From the NCBI GenBank assembly GCA_022577435.1, contig JAKOON010000015.1, positions 17,015,830 through 17,079,829 of the forward strand: 64,000 bases of DNA. The letters are read 5' to 3'. The notes below the pieces were generated by a model. It made no database searches. It saw only the letters and a list, made by a program, of their open reading frames with translations, and was not told where the DNA came from. Of this stretch, positions 22,357 to 35,430 are shown piece by piece. This stretch comes from Embiotoca jacksoni (lineage: Eukaryota; Chordata; Actinopteri; Embiotocidae). Each line of letters starts with the position of its first letter. The first letter of the stretch is position 1. The position numbers and the translations under genes were made by a program.

Positions 22357-23203
22357 GGGCCCTGTTCAGACGTGTTCTGGTTGATCGGGTCACAAGTGGA
22401 CAGCTCAAAGTACAGGTTCACATGCAGCCAAGATGCATGCGGGATGCATTGAGATTCGATATGTCCAGACCAAATTTGGAGGAGAACTCATTCTTTTAGC
22501 ATTGCGACCGCATGCATACACGAAGAAGGACCATCCACTCATCTGAGGTCTTCCTAAAAAAAAAAAAGCGATATCCAATAGAAAAATATCCAGCGTGACT
22601 GCACAGAAAGTTGCAGAGATTTCCTGCAAACTGAACGACTGGCTATAAAGCAGCTGTTTACTGAATAAAAACACGCACCGTTGAGCTGACACGCGTTTCA
22701 CCAAAGCCTCTGCTGGGTTTAGTTTTATTCTTTAGTTTACCTTCGTCTGTATTTTTTTTCTGACTCTCATCAAGCTGTGGAAGAGCCCCGCCCCCCTCGC
22801 ACAGTTCACACAGCCACAGCAGCGCAGAGCCCAACCCTCTCAAACCTGCTGGAATAGTTGAATAATCGGAGCTGGAGCCGATGCGATCGGTCAGGTTGTG
22901 AATCACAAACTCGAGCATTCAGACATTTAGAAATGTGAAATGTGTCAAATGTCTCGATGCTGCACTTAAACGAGGCCCGAGTGAGCAAGAATGTGTCCGT
23001 GTGTTAACTGCCTTTTGCTTTAACACCTCTGTCCTCGCCTTTCTGAATGTATTCTTGTGTGTGTATATATATATATATATACTCGTATATTTACATGATG
23101 TACATATTCATGTGCATACAGAGCGGGGAAGGGAGATCCAATCACAAGTGTTCACTTGTTTTGTCGCTCTTCGGCCGTGTTGACGCCCGGTGCGAACAGG
23201 GCC
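22357..23203 (+). mobile_element. non-autonomous DNA transposon family C, copy 1
   Basis: It starts GGGCCCTGTTCAGAC and ends with the inverted counterpart CGAACAGGGCC. Sub-terminal ACAAGTGG-type motifs also face each other. It shares termini and an internal CCAACCCTCTCAAACC block with the copy at 55,755-56,442, which lies in opposite orientation. It has no transposase frame and contains a short (TA)n at 23,063-23,082. Confidence 0.65.
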
Positions 23204-26200
23204 TCGGCTGCATGTTGTGCCAATCGGATGTATGACGGCGGCACGGTGAGGAAATTATACATTGAGTAGAAAAAAAAACAACCCCTCCTCCAACTGTGGA
23301 GAGAAGTAATTGCATCCATGTTGTCATTTAGCACTGCAGCCGCCCGCCTCACTTCAGGCTCCACCTTCTGTCATTTCTTAGGAATTTAATTTATGGATTT
23401 AAGACCTGAATTTAATTTCTACATAAAGAAACAAAGCATGCTCGGACATAATTTATCTCTCTGACGTGCCCTTTTTAAATTGTACTAAATCAAAGATACC
23501 GCGGGGCAGAAGCGAAATGTTTTCTATAAAATCATTTTAAGGTCTCGGATAACCACTAAACGCCTTTGCAAGCACATGGAACAGATAATGTGGTTAAATG
23601 TAAACTAATTTCATTTCCTCCCCCCTCTGTTGTTTATATTATAGCTTTCCTCATTAATTATGAGGAAAGCATGCGCGGAAAAAAAACAAAAAACAACGAT
23701 TGTGCTGAGTTTCTCTTCTAAATTTCAGTTTCTGAGACAAAACTCAAACAGAGGTCGGCGAATAGTTCGCTGAGCTTCAATTAAAAATGTCTTTTTAAAA
23801 AAAATGTTTTTACTTGGGAGGTAAATAATGCTGACTCGGCTCAACCTGACACAGAAATGCAGCAAATTGCCACAAACAGTGAAATGTTCCCACTTTCCAT
23901 ACGGACCAGGAAGCGACGGACTGTGTTGAACTGTGTTGTAAGAGACGACCCGACGACATAGTAATTACCCACTTAATTGCAGAGCGTCGTTCGCCCCTCG
24001 CCTTCGCGGTAGTTCCTCTAAAAATTCTCAAAAAAATACAATATTCTCGGTACAGCTACTCTGGCATTAACTTACCGTCTTCCATCCCTGTTCCCCGCGA
24101 ACTCGTCTCTTTTGTTCTTGTCGGGTGCACAGTCTTCTCGTTTCACTTGGCTCCCTGTTCCTTTTGTTCACATCACAATGACTCGGTAGGAGGGCTTGCT
24201 TACACGTCTCGGGCTTTCATTTCTTAAAAGATAGAACACGCAGAGAGCGGCGACAGAATCGCGCTCCAGATGACGGCTCCCTTTGTCCGCCGGTAGTTTG
24301 TCGCGCCGCATTTGCGCAACCTGGACTTGTTGCGTCGCCGCGGACGCCTCTTCTCGGTAACGTTTTACAAACCAAACGCTGAACCATCAATTACAAAGTT
24401 TCTTTGTATTTGGATCTGTCTCTTTTTTTTTTTCTTCTGTCGAGCCGAAACCCAGCGAGCCCCAGTTGTTGACGTCTTATCGTCAATATAAAAGCGAACG
24501 TAAAACGTGTGGCTCTTCACTTGAAGATGTAGGACGGAACGAAATTTGAGCTTCGTCGATTCCCAGCTGCCTGAACGCGCGACAACTCTTTTAATCGTAC
24601 CAGAGAATAAAAGTGACTTAACGCGATCCTGTTAAACGGCTGAGTAGCCTAGCTTAGCAGGGTAGCCTCTCTGCTGAAATCTGAAGTTATTTCATGAAGC
24701 TGCCTTTTTAAATAATTGACACTTTTTTTTTTTTTTTTTTTTGAATATGCGTTTCAAGATCGGTACAAAAGAGCTGAAACCCGAGAAGAAACAAGACCGT
24801 CTTTTGTTTGCATGCTGTGTTTTTCTTTTGAGACTCCAAACATAGAAGTTTTATGTAAGAGCTTTGAAACTTTAACCCCCTCTTTCTTTTTTTCTTTTTT
24901 TTTTTCTCGACTTCACTCCATTGCTCGTTTCCTTTTGTCAGACAGCGCAGTGTGTTACTATCTCCAATTCCTGTGCATAAAGAGAGTGACTGAAATGGTT
25001 GCGGAGCATGAAACAGATAATTTTTTATTTTTTTTTATTTTTTTATTTTTTTTAACTTATCCACATCTTCCCAAATGGGATTGAATTTAAGTTGAAGCTC
25101 GTTCAAGCTGATGAACTTCATCCCACGATGCCTTCCTTTCCAGGTGGAGGCCCTATGTTAGAATTCAATGCCAATTTAATTAAAACTTGTAACTTTTAAT
25201 TACCTTCCTAATTAATTTAAAATGTGAAAATAGACTCAGAGTGATAAATTATTGAGGTGGCAGGGTTCTTGCAGCAACTCACCAGCTCATGAAGGCTCCA
25301 TGTGACTGACTTCAAAGCTTTGTACAGACATTTAATTTTTTTTTATTTTTTTTATTTTTTTTTAGACTGTAACAGGCTGTCCCATAAAAATAGAACACTT
25401 TCATATGCTGACAGCAGAAACACACAAAACACGAGTGAAAGAAACATCCACAGAGGAGTTGCAGCGCATCAGAGACGCCCGATGACTAAATACACTTCTG
25501 GTGCGACAATAGCAATTTTTATTTTTTATTTAACGGCTATCTCTAAAAGATAATCACAAATAACTATCCGAGTGTTTCAAATTAAGAATCTGCTAATTAT
25601 GCATCGACAATACTAAATATGATATAAAGATTACATGCTGTTGTAGCAGAGTGAAAGATAAGAGGAGGAGATTGGGAAATGTTTGCGTTGCTTATTGTAT
25701 CCGGGTGGCAGCTACGAAGCGGAACGTCAATGTGAATTTGGCGAAAAGAAAACTTGCCTTTGCTTCTGCAGAGAGAGGAGTCACCTTGAGATTTGGTTGA
25801 GGGAACTTCAGAGGATGCTGCTTGAAGCTCAGGCTCAGCAGATAATTACAGATTTCCTGTCTGAAACACTTCACCTTTTTTTTTTTTTTTTTTTTTTTTT
25901 AGAGGAGAGAAGGGTAAAAAGAAAAAGAGCCGATTTTTCTGTTTTCTTTTTAATCACACCTAAAGAACCCCTGCACCCCTTCCCACCCCGTAACCATGAC
26001 TGCCTGATTAAGTATCAAAGTATTAAACATCAAGCAGCAGCAGCAGCAGCAGCAGCATCGCTGACATTACAGCCTATAGTGCTGTTCACAGCATCTTTCA
26101 GGTTTGCAGTTAATCACCTCACAAACACCAGTCTCTTCTCCCTGACACTTTCAGACAGGATTAACTGGCGGGTTGTGTGTGTATTAATTAATGCAGATTT

Positions 26201-26429
26201 CTCTGGGTCAAACTGTAGCAGTTGGAGATAATTGTGTCGTGGCTATCACGGGCTTCAGGTGCTTGTCCTTCATTATTGTTTGAAACAACTAGCTCATCTG
26301 TTTCGTGGAACATGACTTGGCGTTTTTCCGTCGGCGTTCGGTAATTATTTGTAGTAGAGGCTTTTTTTTTTTTCTTCTTCTTTTCTTTTCATTTGACTTG
26401 ACACAGGACTGGGTTTAATGAAAGTCTTT
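23204..26429. other. intergenic, no gene recognised
   Basis: Contains an A/T-rich perfect inverted repeat at 23,644-23,670, a CpG-rich patch at about 24,240-24,370, several T-runs (24,722; 25,020-25,055; 25,340-25,365; 25,876-25,900), a (CAG)n at 26,034-26,056, and a homeodomain-site-rich stretch at about 25,080-25,290. Confidence 0.4.
23644..23670. repeat. perfect 10-bp inverted repeat around a TAATTA core
   Basis: Arms GCTTTCCTCA and TGAGGAAAGC flank the 7-bp loop TTAATTA. TAATTA is a typical paired-homeodomain site. Confidence 0.7.
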
Positions 26430-26790
26430 TCTTATAGTGCTTTGAAGTTGCTCAGTTTCTATGTACTTCTTCGGATTTAGTCACATCTAGCGGCGAGATT
26501 GCAGATTGCAGCCAAATGAAAGTCCCTCGTAAGGTTTTTCCGTTCTGGCCTGCCGTAGAAACACGGTGGTGCAACATGGCGCGCTTCGTCGAAGAGGACC
26601 TGCTTCCTATATAGAAATGAATAGCTCATTCAAAGGTCACAAAAACTCCACAGGTCTTAGTTTCAGGTGATTACACACTCATTTGTCACTTACAAAATCG
26701 GCAAGGGATCAAATAATTATTTCCTTCACTGTAATTATGAAAGATAAATTCCATTTCTGTCCATAGACCGTAGAGCCTAACGGATATGTT
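26430..26790 (+). repeat. dispersed fish repeat family D
   Basis: Contains ATCTAGCGGCGAGATTGCAG, GTAGAAACACGGTGGTGCAA and AATTCCATTTCTGTCCATAG, which I recognise as a common dispersed repeat in fish. Only one copy is in the window, so this rests on memory. Borders are approximate. Confidence 0.5.
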
Positions 26791-28439
26791 GGCCGACTAC
26801 CGACGCGAGATCGAGTACGAACAGACCGCAGCACAGTGGACATGTAGGACGCAGGAGAAAATGTAAATTTCACGAGTAAGTTTTCAAAGTTATTTTGTGC
26901 CCACTGGTACGTGAGCGTTTGTGATTTTCGCACAAACATTCTTGGGGAACAGAGAAGTTGCAGGGAGCCAAATGTTGTGAGCGGGGGCGATGGACAGCGG
27001 GGATTGGTGTTGGTGGGGTAGAGAAACCTTTAACGAGCACGTCGTTATGCTGGAGAACCGTGTTGCCACGGCGCCGCAGTTCAGACGAAATGATGTGGAC
27101 AGGGGAAGCTCCGCCCCTCTCGCAACGTGAACGTCGCACAGAACACCTCGACCGGCTCGCCGCTTCACCGCCGTAGACTTTCTGAAGCGTCACGGTTTGT
27201 TGACGGTTTCCCGAGGTTGACAAAAAGTGTTACGCGTCCTTTCTGTTCAAGTGAATTCTTTGAAAGCCTCCTTAAACTTATAGCTTCTTCCTCTTCCGTT
27301 CCCATCGCTGTGCTGCACTCTGTTCGTGTTCAACACAGAACAGTCTCTGAATGTTTTGTTTGCCCTTTGTAAGAGTGATTTAAAAAAAAAATAATAATTT
27401 TATTTCAAAATGTGACGAAGCTGAAAAATTCATTGACAAAGATACAATGCTTTGGTGTTCTGATAAATGTACTCCAGGATGTATTACTATTATGAAGTTG
27501 TTACAGATGTTTCTACTTTGTATGCAGCGTGACATTCAAGGCTAGAAATTTCCGTCATCATGGCACTGAATTTTCAGATAGGGGCTTTTTTTTAAGTGGC
27601 CCGAATCTTTTCAAAGAAAAATTGTCTTATGCTGTTCTGTGTTTGGATTAAAAATGTAGTTCCAAAAGAGACACCGGAAAAATGTGTCCTGTTGTTAATA
27701 ACTTAATCAGACAATAGATAGAAAGATAGATAGATTACAGCAGCATGGAAGAGGCGGCAAAAGCAATAGAAACTACAGAATAAAAATAGAGGTAGTAAAA
27801 GTATCGCAACCAGTGCAATAAGTAAAAGAGTGACCCAAGTCCTTGACTTTTTGTGCTGAACAGCATACAGTGAGATAAGTGTGTAGCTGAAGCCTGTTGC
27901 AGCTGCCTTTGTTCACTCACTATTTAATCCCACATCATTTAATTATACCTCAGCCAAGGCAAGTGCTACATGCAATCAATCTCAATCAATTAGCCGACCA
28001 AACAAGCCATGCTCAGACATTCGTTCACTCTCAATTTCCCCATTGTGCTAATTACACTTAAACATGTCATTCCAAATTAAAATAGAACATTTAAATGGGA
28101 TTAGTCTCACCTAACTGAAACATCACCATCCTACACTCAACAAACGAATAAATGCACTTTTGTTTTCGCTCCTATTTTTTTTAATGATTTCAATAGACGG
28201 ATCTAAAGCCTCTTTTGTGCAGTTTTATTTCTCCCAAAACTTGGATATTAATTAGTGAAAATTGGTGTCAGTGAGCAATTGACTTTTGCCAAGATAATTC
28301 ATCGACGTGACAGACGTGACAAGTCAAGATGCTGAACAGCATGACCTTTGCACAGGCGTGCTTTGGACTGGTCAAAATACGGGATTACTCTAATATGGGC
28401 AGAGGTATGTCTTGACTTTTTTTTTTTTTTTAGTGTTGG

Positions 28440-29660
28440 GCACAATTTCACATTTGGCTACAGACGTGTATGTTTTCTCGGGGGGTCGGCGGCGGAGAAC
28501 CAGTCAGTGTGACACGTCTCCTTCACGTAGAGGTGATCAGGTTGTTGATTGTGGCCTGGGGAGTCCCGCTCCTCTTCAACGTCTGCGGGACGTTACGGGT
28601 CGTCGGCAGGAACGCGCGGTTGTGTACGTCGACCCAGAGCATCACGAACGCGCTCGGCGGCCGACGCGTCCGCCGAGAACGCGGGGCGACGCGACGGCGG
28701 GAGTGTTTTCAGCGGCGCGGATCTCTGCAACACGGGACCGTGCTTTGTCCCCGTGCCGCCACGCGGATCGACCGGCACGCCACCGGGCCTCCGGGTCTCG
28801 TCACGATATCTCTGCGCGTTCAAATTCCCGTCGGCGAAATTCACCCGTGTTCATCTGCAGCTTGCGCCTCGCGTGTTGCCTGCCATCTGCCGGGTACTAT
28901 GGACAGGATGTGATTTTCGAATATTTGAATAGTTGTTCGTTCCTCCCCTGTTTTTTTTGTTTTTTTGCCAGCGCTTGGCTGTAATGCGTTTCGCCCGTCA
29001 GAAGGTGGCGGTAATGCACCCAAGAGCCGTCTTATCTAAAATAGTTGATCGACAATCGAACACTTCGGTGCGAATTTGGAGTAGTATTCTTGCTTGCGGG
29101 CTTCATCCACGAGAGCACTTCTCCAAAGTACCAGAGGCAGTCGAAGGTCAGACGAGCTTCCCTGAGAGAGCTTCCGACGGTTTGTGCAGAAGTTCTTCGC
29201 TTCCTCAAACCGACCGTTGCATTAGCCGTCTGCGTAGCTGCTCTCGGAGCAGCTGGCAGGGGAAGCCGCTGGACTTGGCAGGCCTGGGATGTCGGTGGTT
29301 GTGAGGCCGGCCGGATGTACTGACAGATTCTCGGGAACGATGTTGGAGTTGACTTGCGGTAGTAAAACGAACGTTCAGTTCACGGGCAACAGCTCTGACG
29401 GTGGACGTGCCTGCGGTCATCAGGCCAACTGCACCTTCTCTTAAAAACTCTTGACATTTTTGGGATTGCGTTGCGGGATTAAAACTATATTAGTTAAATT
29501 TAAAACATTATAGAGCGGCCTTTTGTTGTGACCAGTTCAATAATCGCGCTGTTCAATCAGCATCTTGATGACAGCTATCAGGTGAATGCTTTTATACCTG
29601 TGTGGAGACAAACAGGAAATGTATGCATCTGCTTTTGACTCCAACGATATAACTTTAAGA
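28440..29660 (-). mobile_element. decayed Tc1-type transposon
   Basis: The minus strand carries a broken Tc1/mariner transposase. An N-terminal part (29,420 to about 29,205) reads RAVARELNVRFTTASQLQ, the helix-turn-helix region. A C-terminal part (28,844 to 28,593) reads FADGNLNAQRYRDE and ends RVRDALGRRTQPRVP. The flank at 29,513-29,580 (GAGCGGCCTTTTGTTGTGAC, then CAATCAGCATCTTGATG) matches a known fish Tc1-like terminal region. Borders are approximate. Confidence 0.8.
28593..29420 (-). pseudogene. Tc1-like transposase, inactivated
   Basis: DDE-family transposase fragments in different frames of one strand. Of the usual SPDMSPIEHVWDAL catalytic region only SADASAAERVRDAL remains, so the third acidic residue region is altered, and the HDNARPH block is not intact. 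Frameshifts separate the N- and C-terminal parts. The relic is very CpG-rich, unlike its surroundings. Confidence 0.8.
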
Positions 29661-30520
29661 ATAGGACATGTTTCACGAAAAAAAAAAAAAAAAATCAATA
29701 CATGGCTGTTTAATGTTCCTTGAGAGAAGCGTTTTGTTTCACTGATTGTTTGAGTAAGGGAGGAAAGTGGCTGGTTTCTAAGGTTAAACTATTCCCGTTA
29801 TATTCTGAATAATGTTATTGACCTTTACCTGGAATGGATCACTTAAAGTAATGGGAAAATGTTCTGCTCCTGACAAAATTTTGATGGTAGAATAGCTTAT
29901 GGTTATGAATTAGGTCTTGTTCCACACAATGCCTATCAATTTGTCAAATCACTACCTTCCACATTTTCTGCTGAAAACCTTAACGGGGGGCCCTCTGAGC
30001 CAGTCGGTGTCACTCATTGTGTCGTGTAAAACGTGTGTCGCCTCTATCTGTACCACATATGTCAGTCACTGATGGGGAGCTCAGATTGCTGCCAGTGCTG
30101 CTGCTGCTGCTCACCCACACTGAATCTACACAGGTACAGTATTTTGGTCTCAAATCAAGATCTTTCGTCTTTCAGGAGTTTGACGAGTATCATCAGCTCA
30201 GGATGAAGCCAGCAAGTTCAACCCAGCTAATTTATTCAGCACATTTAAAAACAGTTGGGGTGAAATTGGCAACAAATAGAAGTTAATACATTATATTCTG
30301 TCTCAGAGCACAATAGGAATACGAAGTGAAAACACTTTTGATAAGGTAAGGGGAAACAATAAGTGCCACTCCTCGCCGTATTCACGTCAGTCTGCCGTCA
30401 GCTGTCATATTCCACTCAATTTTGACAGTAAATAAAAGATACTAGTATATAATATTTAATCTAATATTAGTGGAACAAGAATGGATTGGTACCTAATATA
30501 TGGCTGCCCTGTGCATGAAC
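29661..30520. other. intergenic, no gene recognised
   Basis: AT-rich sequence without coding signals. It includes an A17 run near 29,680 and a short (CTG)n near 30,100. Confidence 0.4.
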
Positions 30521-31062
30521 CATAGACCGATGAAAGTGTTCGTAGATTCCGGCTCTGAAAAATGTGGCCGATGCTGAAGTGCCTTAAGCTGCAATACCAC
30601 CGAGTGCCACTAGAGGCTGTCTCCAAAAAACCTGCGGCTCCATGGACTCCCATTCAGCTTCTCATCAAATACAAAGTCAAAAAAAAAGTGTCGCGCAATT
30701 ATCTCGGTGGTCTTAGCTAAAGTCACTCCCTCTTATTAGTTTTCTAGAGGTCCAACTGAAAATAATCCCTCATTCATTAGAAAAGTGTTTATTATTGTTA
30801 TTGTTATTATTATTAGTGTTTTTTGGGTCGTGCCTGTTTGATTGACAGGCCTGTGGTGCAGTCAGGTTATGGCTATCTGTGTGTGGGAAGTAGCATTGCC
30901 GGGTTTCCAATCAGATAGAGTCAGATCCACCGCTGGCTCCTCTCCCAGCTTGCCCTAATATGGTCACTTCCTGCTCAAAACCGCTCCGAACGAGCAAGAT
31001 GGTGATGGACAGAATCTGAACTGGAGGCTTCATAACGTTCACAAACCAACGGGTGACGTCAC
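30521..31062 (-). repeat. dispersed fish repeat family A, copy 3
   Basis: Reverse orientation relative to copies 1, 2 and 4. It starts CATAGACCGATG, carries the inverted TGTTTGATTGACAGGCC box, and ends in the inverted GTGAACGTTATGAAGCCTCC block. It contains a short (TTA/TTG)n insertion at about 30,790. Confidence 0.75.
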
Positions 31063-33170
31063 CGTTGGTTGCCGCTTGGTATGAACAGATGCAGGAAGTT
31101 GGGACATTCAGCCGACCAATGGGGACTTTAGCTGTTTTCTAAGAAACAGCCGACAATTGGGTTGTATTATGTGACTGAATATTTGATAGTAGCATAAACT
31201 CAGCAAGCACTTGTCATGTTTGGTAAGACGAATCACACCGTTATTCATAATGAATAACAGAATATTCACCGATGGTATGTGCTGGGGTGAAACCGAATCG
31301 TAGCCGCAGTGTTACGTCAACAGGCTGTTTTGCTGCTAGTAGTGACATTAAACTCCCCACCTGCATTTGAATCTTTTAAAGCTCTTCTGCGTTATCCTCC
31401 TTCTCGGTTTGTTCTGTTCGTGCTCTTTTAAAGCCAGGCCAACTTTATCGTGAGGTTAATGTAACGTTACGTAGACTAGCCGCCAACAGAGAAGGGGAGC
31501 CAGCGTGAACGGGAACAGGGTTGGTGTTGGATTGCATCAGCCGGAGGGAGGGACCCTGATAGGAACTTTTGTTGTTTAATGGCAGTTGGCAAACAGCTTT
31601 TAGGAATATTACCGCCACCTTCTGGCAGTAGTATCACATTACTCTCTCTCTCTCTATAGATATATATCTATAGATAGATATATGTGTGTATGTATGTCTG
31701 TATAATGGCTGTTTCACTGTCAGTCAGCTGGTTCCACACCCTGTCCCTAATCCTAATCCTCCCACAATCCCATCCTGGCACCAGCCAAAAAGAGCACTGG
31801 GAGTTTGTAAAGAGAACTTCTGATGTACTGTGAAAAAGTCATAGTACCGGCTCATTTCCATCACTGGCCACGTCACAACAACACACTGCTTTAAACATTG
31901 ATATCTTTTTATTAAGACAAGTACTCTTCTTATTTTTTTTTTTCTTTTGTAAAAATGTTGGTGTAAACCAATACAAAATATGCATGATCATATGAGAAAC
32001 ATCCTCCTCACTGGACAAAAGAAAAATGGCACCTGGGAACAGAGAGAAATTTAAGGTTCAACCACAAAAGTAACAGCTTGGGGTTATAAAACAAGCAACC
32101 ACAGCCCTTCTCCCTCCCCCCCTCCCAACCCTCTCCCCCAGGCTTTAAACATGAGTTTCGTCCACATCACCAAGACATGTTACAGATCATTCAGAAAACT
32201 TCATGTCACAGTAAATACACCATTTCCATCTACGAAACGTTATGCTTGAATCAACTGAATGCAAATGGATGCTCGGTTGACTGTCTGTGGTCACATCTTA
32301 TAATTACTAAATAACCGATACTGTATGAGCAAAGTGTTACAGTGAAAGAAGTTTCATGAACATCATCGTGATTTTGTTGACACTGACTGTACATAATTTT
32401 CATCTGCTTAACAAATCTAGTTTTTCTTTCTTTGTGAACTAGGTCTATGCAAAATAATATTTGACGTTTACTGTAACAGCGCACCATATTAAGAACACAT
32501 AAACATGTACAACTGAGAAAAACATGTACATCTTGTGATTTCTTTACTTTTTGAATAGCTGTGGTATTACAGTATATACTTGGGGACTTAAATTTGCATT
32601 CTACCCGAGATGCAAAAAACACAACTATTAACACTCATGAACCTGAGAGAGTGAAAACAAACATACTTAATATCAAGTATTTAAAAAGAAGTGAAAAATT
32701 GGAGTAGAAGGATGCTTCTGACAATCCCATTTAATGTCACTCATTAAAAGCAGCACTCACCATTTAGGGTATATATCAAACCCTAGAATAAGATTTGTCA
32801 TGCACATAACTGTTTCCATGACGGCGATACTCTACAATCCATTAAAACGTACTTTATTGTAGGGTATTATAGCTTTGAGTATTGTATTGATCTCTGGTAA
32901 TACTTGTCTTGCCTTGTCCTTGAAAATGTCCCAATAAATAACAAATGAATTGAAGCTGAGAACTTAACCAAATTGAACATTTTGGATCAATAATAAATCA
33001 GTTCCCCCAGGAAATCATAATCTTCCAATTGCAATCATTAAAGCAGATCCAACTAATCTTTGCAATATTTGCAGGATCTTACAATTTTGTAAAACTACTG
33101 CAATTTTTCTGCCGTAAAGCTTCCCAACAAAAGCTCTAAAGAAAGTCTTTTCTTGTTTAACATCAGAACA

Positions 33171-33180
<10 letters not shown>

Positions 33181-33235
<55 letters not shown>
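33181..33235. repeat. (TA)n microsatellite
   Basis: About 27 TA units inside the inferred cadm1 3'UTR. Confidence 0.95.
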
Positions 33236-33240
<5 letters not shown>

Positions 33241-35299
33241 CCAAAAAGTATTTCTGATATGCAAAATGCTGATTATGACAATGATGACTTTCTTGATTAG
33301 ATTGTAGCTTCCTCAACCAAGTCCTGCAATTTTAATGCAAAAGAAATCCCCCCAAAAACTCCCCCAAAATACTTCACAATGTCTGAGAAAAAGATTTTGC
33401 AAAATCTAAATTTTTTTTATTGCAATAGTCATACAAAAGAAAGGAAATCCTGGAGGGACTGATAATTCCTACATCCTGGCATCCGACATTGTCATCGGTG
33501 GAAATTGCCACACCAGCGCAATAAACAAAAAAACGTTTCTGAACATTTAACTCATTCCAGCTTTTTTTATGCTGTGGGTCGTAATCGTGATGCAACTCTC
33601 CGGTGCGTAAACACAGACAACTTGGATGAGTTTTGGCCCTGCAAGTTAGAAATATACAAGATATACTGCAAGATGATACTGTAGGATACTAACCATATGC
33701 CTCAAAATCATAAGAAGAAGGCACAAAATTAAGTCCTTCAGTCTTTTCATTTTATAATGATAAGTATTAAGAGGTGGGTTTAAGGCAGTGGTTATCTTTT
33801 TCATAATAATTTTACAATGTTTTTTGTGTTTTTTTTATTTTTTTATTTTTTTGTTCAATTCAGGCAATACTAGTAATCACTCTCTAATTACCAAACAGGT
33901 TTAACTCCTCTAGCTGTGATGGAGGCATGAAGCATTGCGTGGTGTGCACACTGCTGATTTGTGTTGGTGAACCAGAAAAATTGAAAGAGTAAATTGTAAC
34001 AGTATACGGCTCCTCTGTGAAGGTTTGAGGCTGCAGTAAGAAAATGATCTTCCTCAAACCAAAGTCTAAATCTACACGCAAATCTTTGATAACTTGTAAA
34101 GAGCCCTTCCAAGTTCTCAAAGATATACCGAAGGTAAAACGTCTTTACAGACGGCAAGGAAATATAACTAATTCACGTTAGCAGTAATTGAATGTCTTTT
34201 TACTTGCGTATGGGCGGGACAAAGAAGTTATCGTAGCAAATAAAGACTAACATTTTTCTTTTTCCAACTTGCTGTGGGTATTCACACGGACATACCTTCA
34301 TGCCTTATACAGCGCTGATAGGAAACATCATCCTTTCTTCCCTTTGACATAGCACGGTCGAAATAAAAAATATACAACCTTGGATTATAAACCCTGGTTA
34401 AATGGTCACTGCATTGTACTATCGGATAAAAAGTGAATTATTTGGAGTGGAGTTTTCTTTAAAGTTGAATTTAAGCCTTCGCTGTATCCAAGTAACATTT
34501 ACTGTATATATCCACACTGGCATGATTATTATATTTGGTCCAGGGTTGACCGTGCGGGTGGTATGAAAATGTGTACGATTTCATGTTTAATCCAAAAGCA
34601 CACACAGCAGGCTGCACCAATAGCTAACAAATAATACATTTTAATAACGTTTTACCAGTCTCCCTTTTAGGTATCACAGGGCATACGAGGGAAAGTAAAA
34701 GTTTGACCATACAACCAAGATAAAGTCTGACAACAAACACAGAGTCTTTCAGGCCTGTCTTCTTTTTTTTTTTTTTTTTTTCTTTTTTTTTGGAGAAAAA
34801 GGGAACCAGCTAGCCGTGTTTCGTCCAAAGATGATGGGAGCCAGTAATGCTGCCTTGGAGCGTGTGGTTACGACATGGGAAGTCATGTGCACGCTATGCT
34901 TGACATTCAAGTGGTTTATTAATGATAACATTTAGAAACCATAAAGGCTAATAATTTAGCAATCCAACCGGTGGGTACTGTAATGCAGGAGATGGAAAGG
35001 CATGATAACAGAGGGAGAAGATGTCAAAATTGGCATTTTTCTCAGATGCATTATTAAACTACAAAGAAAAACTCGAGATGACTAAAATTACAATAAATTA
35101 TTTAAAAAAAAATGTTCACACAACGACAAATGAACCTCCGTGGCCGCCGCCGTTTCTGAAAATGTCAGCAAACGCATCACAACTAGAGAAGTCGGCGCTT
35201 TCAGAAAATTCACAGGTCGTGAATACCACAAGAGGAGAGGTTGTCGATATGGACTCTTGTCGTGTACACGACCCCGCTCGAAGGCAGCATGAAGGTCAG

Positions 35300-35430
35300 G
35301 CTAGCTGAGTCTCCGTTTCCAGTCTTTATGCTGAGCTAAGCTAACTGGCTGCTGGCTGTAGCTTCATATTTATCGTACAGGCGTGAAAGTGGTATCAATC
35401 TTAACTAAATCTAAGCAAAAAAAGAACTGT
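35300..35430 (+). repeat. dispersed fish repeat fragment in cadm1 3'UTR
   Basis: Contains TGCTGAGCTAAGCTAACTGG and CTGCTGGCTGTAGCTTCATA, a sequence I recognise as very common in fish genomes. Single copy here, so identification rests on memory. Confidence 0.55.

Noticed and set aside
28412..28984. 190-codon plus-strand frame, Arg-rich
   Set aside because: Opposite-strand shadow of the CpG-rich Tc1 transposase remnant.
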